A stretch of 64,000 nt of DNA from Flavobacterium reichenbachii (lineage in GTDB: Bacteria; Bacteroidota; Bacteroidia; Flavobacteriales; Flavobacteriaceae): positions 1 through 64,000 of the forward strand of contig NZ_MUHF01000022.1 in the NCBI RefSeq assembly GCF_002217435.1, in the 5' to 3' direction. A program made the position numbers and the translations under genes. This document shows positions 61,208-64,000 of the stretch, in pieces; position 1 is the stretch's first letter; every line of letters begins with the position of its first letter. The notes under the pieces are model-generated. The model was not told the origin of the DNA and searched no databases. It worked only from the letters and a program-made list of their open reading frames with translations.

Positions 61208-62107
61208 ATGAAAAAGACACCAACATTAACAATATTAGTGGGATGCCCGGCGTCAGGGAAAAGTACGTTTGCCGAATGGAAAGTGAGAACTGAAGCTAAA
61301 ACGATGCGAATCAGTCGTGACGAAATCAGGTTTTCGCAATTTCAGGAAGTGATGGATCAATCGGTAGAAAGCATGATTTCTAAAATCATCAATGTGCAGA
61401 TTAAAACGCTGCTATCGAATGGATGGAATGTACTTCTGGATACTTGTAATGTAAAAGTGGATTACATAAAACAACCTATCGATGATTTTGCCGAAATGGC
61501 CAATATCGAATTCAAAGTATTTGATTTACCGTTGCAGGAACTTTTTATCAGAAATGAAAAAAGAGACCGAAAAGTCCCGAAAAAAGTGATCGAAAACATG
61601 TATTATCAATTACAGAAAACCAAAGAAAAGTTTGATTTTAAACCCATAAAAAAAGTGAACAAAAACCTGGAATACTGTGCTCAAAACCCTGATCTCCCGA
61701 AAGCGATTATTTGTGATCTTGACGGAACGCTGGCTTTAATGAACGGGCGAAATCCTTTTGATGCGAGTAAATGCGATGAAGACGAAATCAATAATCCGGT
61801 GGCGAATGTTTTGAGAAACTATAAGAAATTAGGATACGAAATATTGCTGGTTTCCGGAAGAGAAGACCGATACAAAGAACCAACGTTACGATTTCTCCAA
61901 AAACACGAAATCGAATACGATGATCTGATCATGCGTAAAACCAAAGACAGCCGAAAAGATTCCATCATTAAAACGGAAATCTATAACGAGTTTATAAAAG
62001 ATAAATACTTTATAGAATTTGTTCTGGACGACAGAAACCAAGTAGTAGATACCTGGAGAAATGATTTGAAACTGCCTTGCTTCCAGGTGTATTACGGAGA
62101 TTTTTAG
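61208..62107 (+). CDS. T4 Pnkp-like RNA kinase-phosphatase
   Basis: 299 residues, close to T4 Pnkp (301). The kinase half has Walker A GCPASGKST (12-20), ISRDEIRFS (35-43) with the catalytic-base Asp, LLDTCNV and the lid KRDRKVPKKVI. The phosphatase half has DLDGTLA (170-176; D170 and D172), VSGRED (215-220), and the late DDRNQVVDTWR. It phosphorylates 5'-OH and removes 3'-phosphate or 2',3'-cyclic phosphate from cut tRNA. It is the end-healing partner for the Rnl1 and Pnkp-type ligases. Confidence 0.95.
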   Translation: MKKTPTLTILVGCPASGKSTFAEWKVRTEAKTMRISRDEIRFSQFQEVMDQSVESMISKIINVQIKTLLSNGWNVLLDTCNVKVDYIKQPIDDFAEMANIEFKVFDLPLQELFIRNEKRDRKVPKKVIENMYYQLQKTKEKFDFKPIKKVNKNLEYCAQNPDLPKAIICDLDGTLALMNGRNPFDASKCDEDEINNPVANVLRNYKKLGYEILLVSGREDRYKEPTLRFLQKHEIEYDDLIMRKTKDSRKDSIIKTEIYNEFIKDKYFIEFVLDDRNQVVDTWRNDLKLPCFQVYYGDF

Positions 62108-62215
62108 CTTTTTAGAAGGTTCAGAGGTTCAGAGAGGTAAAGGTGCAAAGGCTTAAAAACTTTGCGTATTTGCGAGATTAAAATAAACAATAAAAATAAA
62201 GACTCAAAGAGAAAA

Positions 62216-62252
62216 AACCTCTGAACCTTTGCCTCTCTGAGCCTTTGCAACT
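62216..62252. repeat. 37-nt direct repeat, copy 1
   Basis: AACCTCTGAACCTTTGCC and its continuation to GCAACT match 62681-62717 at 36 of 37 positions. It ends 9 nt before the S24/S26-like gene ATG. Confidence 0.8.
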
Positions 62253-62261
62253 TTAAAAAAA

Positions 62262-62588
62262 ATGAATAAATATGAACGACTGAAAACAGAATTAGAAACA
62301 GTCGGCAATGGAAAGATGAAAGCATTTGGAGACTCGATGCGGCCCATTTTAAAAAGCGGAAGTCTCTTAACTTTTCAAAAAAGCGAAAATTACCAAATAG
62401 GCGATATTGTTTTCTGCAAAGTAAAAGGCAGATACATCGACGCCCATAAAATTATAAAAATTGATGCAAACAAAGGTTTTCTAATCGCCAACAATCACGG
62501 TTTCGAAAACGGCTGGACAAAAATCATTTACGGAAAAGTTATTCAGGGCGAATTTAAAAATGAGGTGATTTATGATAAGAGAGAATAG
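62262..62588 (+). CDS. S24/S26-type small peptidase-like protein
   Basis: 108 residues. FGDSMRPILKSGSLL carries the Ser nucleophile motif (S25) of LexA/signal-peptidase folds. QIGDIVFCKV and YIDAHKIIKI follow, where H62/K63 stand at the general-base position, and NGWTKIIYGKVI ends the fold. There is no DNA-binding or membrane domain, so it is neither LexA nor a classical signal peptidase. It lies between the kinase-phosphatase and tatD. It may process an island protein such as the RING/TerD protein; this is speculation. Confidence 0.8.
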   Translation: MNKYERLKTELETVGNGKMKAFGDSMRPILKSGSLLTFQKSENYQIGDIVFCKVKGRYIDAHKIIKIDANKGFLIANNHGFENGWTKIIYGKVIQGEFKNEVIYDKRE

Positions 62589-62680
62589 AATAAAGAAAAT
62601 AGAGTAAAGATTAAATAAAACCTTTGCGCCTTAGTGGCAAAAAATAAAAAACAAAAATTAATAAAAGACTTAAAGAGGAA

Positions 62681-62717
62681 AACCTCTGAACCTTTGCCTC
62701 TTTGAGCCTTTGCAACT
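62681..62717. repeat. 37-nt direct repeat, copy 2
   Basis: Matches 62216-62252 with one mismatch and ends 8 nt before the tatD ATG. Confidence 0.8.
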
Positions 62718-62724
62718 ATACAAA

Positions 62725-63522
62725 ATGAAATACATAGATATCGGAATTAATTTAACCAATAAACAATTCCAAAACGACATAGACGATGTCGTACAAGACG
62801 CAGTTGATGCAGATGTATCGCAAATGATACTTACGGGCACAAGCGTACGAAACAGTGAAGAATCGGCAAAAATCGCGAAGCAGTATCCCGGCATATTGTA
62901 CGCGACGGCAGGAATTCATCCGCATGATGCGAAGAGTTTTGATGCACAGAGCATTTCAAAATTAAAGAAATTATTAGAGCAGAAACAGGTCATTTCGGTT
63001 GGCGAATGCGGACTTGATTTTGACCGTGATTTTTCGCCCAGAAACAAACAGGAAGAATGTTATAAAGCCCAGCTGGAATTGGCGATAGAAGTTCAGAAAC
63101 CTTTATTTTTGCACGAAAGAGCCGCTTTTAATAGTTTTATGAACATCACAAAAGACTATCTGCCGAAACTGCCAAAAGCCGTTGTGCATTGTTTTACCGG
63201 AACTTTGCAGGAAGCCAAAACGTATCTTGACAACGGATTTTATCTCGGTTTTACCGGAGCTGTTTCAGATGTAAAACGTTTCGCCCATTTAAAAGAAGTC
63301 ATTCAATACGTACCGCTCGACAAAATGATGATTGAAACCGATGCGCCGTTTATGCTTCCGAAAAATGTGCCGAACAGCCTCTTGAAGAAATACCACGAAC
63401 GCCGATGCGAACCTGCTTTTCTGCCGTATGTAGCCGGAACAATCGCGCAGTTTAAAGGAATTGCTTTGGATAAAGTGGCAGAAGAAACAACCAGAAATAC
63501 CAAAAGCTTTTTTGGAATTTAG
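62725..63522 (+). CDS. tatD: TatD-family metal-dependent DNase
   Basis: 265 residues from ATG 62725 (MKYIDIGINLTNKQF); an in-frame TTG at 62710 lies in the leader. TatD motifs are GIHPHDAK, VGECGLDFDRD, LHERAAF, VVHCFTG and METDAPFM (read IETDAPFM). The first motif IDIGINL matches E. coli TatD, which lacks the HxH of TatD paralogues. It is a 3'-5' exonuclease on DNA or RNA. It may be an ordinary housekeeping gene that shares its leader repeat with the S24-like gene rather than a part of the island. Confidence 0.93.
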   Translation: MKYIDIGINLTNKQFQNDIDDVVQDAVDADVSQMILTGTSVRNSEESAKIAKQYPGILYATAGIHPHDAKSFDAQSISKLKKLLEQKQVISVGECGLDFDRDFSPRNKQEECYKAQLELAIEVQKPLFLHERAAFNSFMNITKDYLPKLPKAVVHCFTGTLQEAKTYLDNGFYLGFTGAVSDVKRFAHLKEVIQYVPLDKMMIETDAPFMLPKNVPNSLLKKYHERRCEPAFLPYVAGTIAQFKGIALDKVAEETTRNTKSFFGI

Positions 63523-63531
63523 AATGTAAAA

Positions 63532-64000
63532 TTAAACAGGAACAGATTCAGGATTATTTTTGATTTTTATAAATTTCAAATAAATCAAATATTCAATAAA
63601 AGGGAAGGACAGAAAAAGCAGTAAAAATAGTGCTTCATGTTTCATAATTCCTTTATAAAAGTAATCCAGAATTGTTTTTATTTTAAGGCTTATTTCGGCT
63701 TGAATTGATTGTTCGATTTTTTGAGGTTCAACTTTGTCGAGTTTGGTTAAAAGAAGTTTAAAATCAGAATAGTCTACTTTTTTAATGCTGGCCACACCTG
63801 CTTTTTTATCCACCGCTTTTATTAGGCCGTAAATACTCGCACTGTAAATTTCAGATTCGTATTTTTCGTAAAGATAGCTGCAGGACGAATTTTTAAAATT
63901 GTCAACAACTGCCATCCCGCTGTTATTGTTTTTGATTTTTGCAACCAAAGACTGCGCTATAGATTTGCTGGCTTCTTGAGATACATTTGATACTTCCTGC
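63532..64000 (-). CDS. C-terminal part of a membrane-associated hypothetical protein (cut by the window edge)
   Basis: The frame is open to the right edge of the window; the only start inside it is a TTG at 63948, so the gene continues upstream. About 155 residues are visible: a Ser/Gln/Ala-rich helical start, IKTILDYFYKGIMKHEALFLLLFLSFPFIEYLIYLKFI near the end with one membrane helix, and a short polar tail. No family is recognised. Confidence 0.6.
   Translation of the reverse strand, partial: QEVSNVSQEASKSIAQSLVAKIKNNNSGMAVVDNFKNSSCSYLYEKYESEIYSASIYGLIKAVDKKAGVASIKKVDYSDFKLLLTKLDKVEPQKIEQSIQAEISLKIKTILDYFYKGIMKHEALFLLLFLSFPFIEYLIYLKFIKIKNNPESVPV

Overview
The window looks like chromosomal DNA of a Flavobacterium-type member of the Bacteroidota. 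It is AT-rich. It carries CarboxypepD_reg-type TonB-dependent receptors, a tmRNA whose tag reads GENNYALAA, and promoters of the flavobacterial pattern TTG - about 19 nt - TAnnTTTG. Several families are typical of the group, such as DUF4251, the LETM1-related protein and the ECF sigma operon with its downstream sensor. I see no insertion sequence, prophage or CRISPR array.

Layout. 1-260: tRNA-Phe and tRNA-Leu. 511-4165: a TonB-dependent siderophore receptor and a PepSY membrane protein behind a Fur-like palindrome. 4360-10669: a triple-GAF sigma-54 activator, followed by two palindromes, a sigma-54 promoter and an SDR / small ORF / pirin / bestrophin series. 10795-11244: tmRNA. 11291-24687: metabolic and envelope genes (serine hydrolase, saccharopine dehydrogenase-like enzyme, fumC, an outer-membrane receptor, arsC, a CPBP protease, menE, an RsmB-type methyltransferase, kup). 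24821-31174: a secreted Arg/Asn/Ser-rich protein, a BNR-repeat protein, an ECF sigma operon, an SRPBCC protein and a MazG-like enzyme. 31400-43066: ilvE, mnmD, divergent oxyR/dps, a SulP transporter with a beta-carbonic anhydrase, a LETM1-related protein, sodC, small secreted proteins and a chitinase. 43280-49906: a fatty-acid beta-oxidation cluster with a MarR regulator.

The most striking region is 50164-62588, an RNA-repair island. It encodes a WYL-domain regulator, an HD hydrolase, a RING/TerD-like protein, a SUKH-like protein, two paralogous nucleotidyltransferase-like proteins, a T4 Rnl1-type RNA ligase, a Hen1-type 3'-terminal RNA methyltransferase, a Pnkp-type ligase, a T4 Pnkp-type kinase-phosphatase and a small S24/S26 peptidase-like protein. 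Four inverted repeats (CTRCGCA - 7 nt - TGCGYAG) each stop exactly 9 nt before a -7 promoter element and replace the -33 region. They precede the RING/TerD leader (twice, by tandem duplication), the RNA ligase and hen1. This is the layout expected of an activator-controlled regulon, and the WYL protein is the obvious candidate activator. The roughly 500-nt leader of the RING/TerD gene contains a tRNA-like element with intact acceptor, D and T arms but about 49 nt between its anticodon arm and T stem, an extra isolated T-arm, and five copies of the 20-nt motif GGTCAA-N7-TTACTTC. I propose that this leader RNA is a tRNA-mimicking sensor, decoy or substrate of the repair system. That proposal is inference; the sequence elements themselves are read directly.
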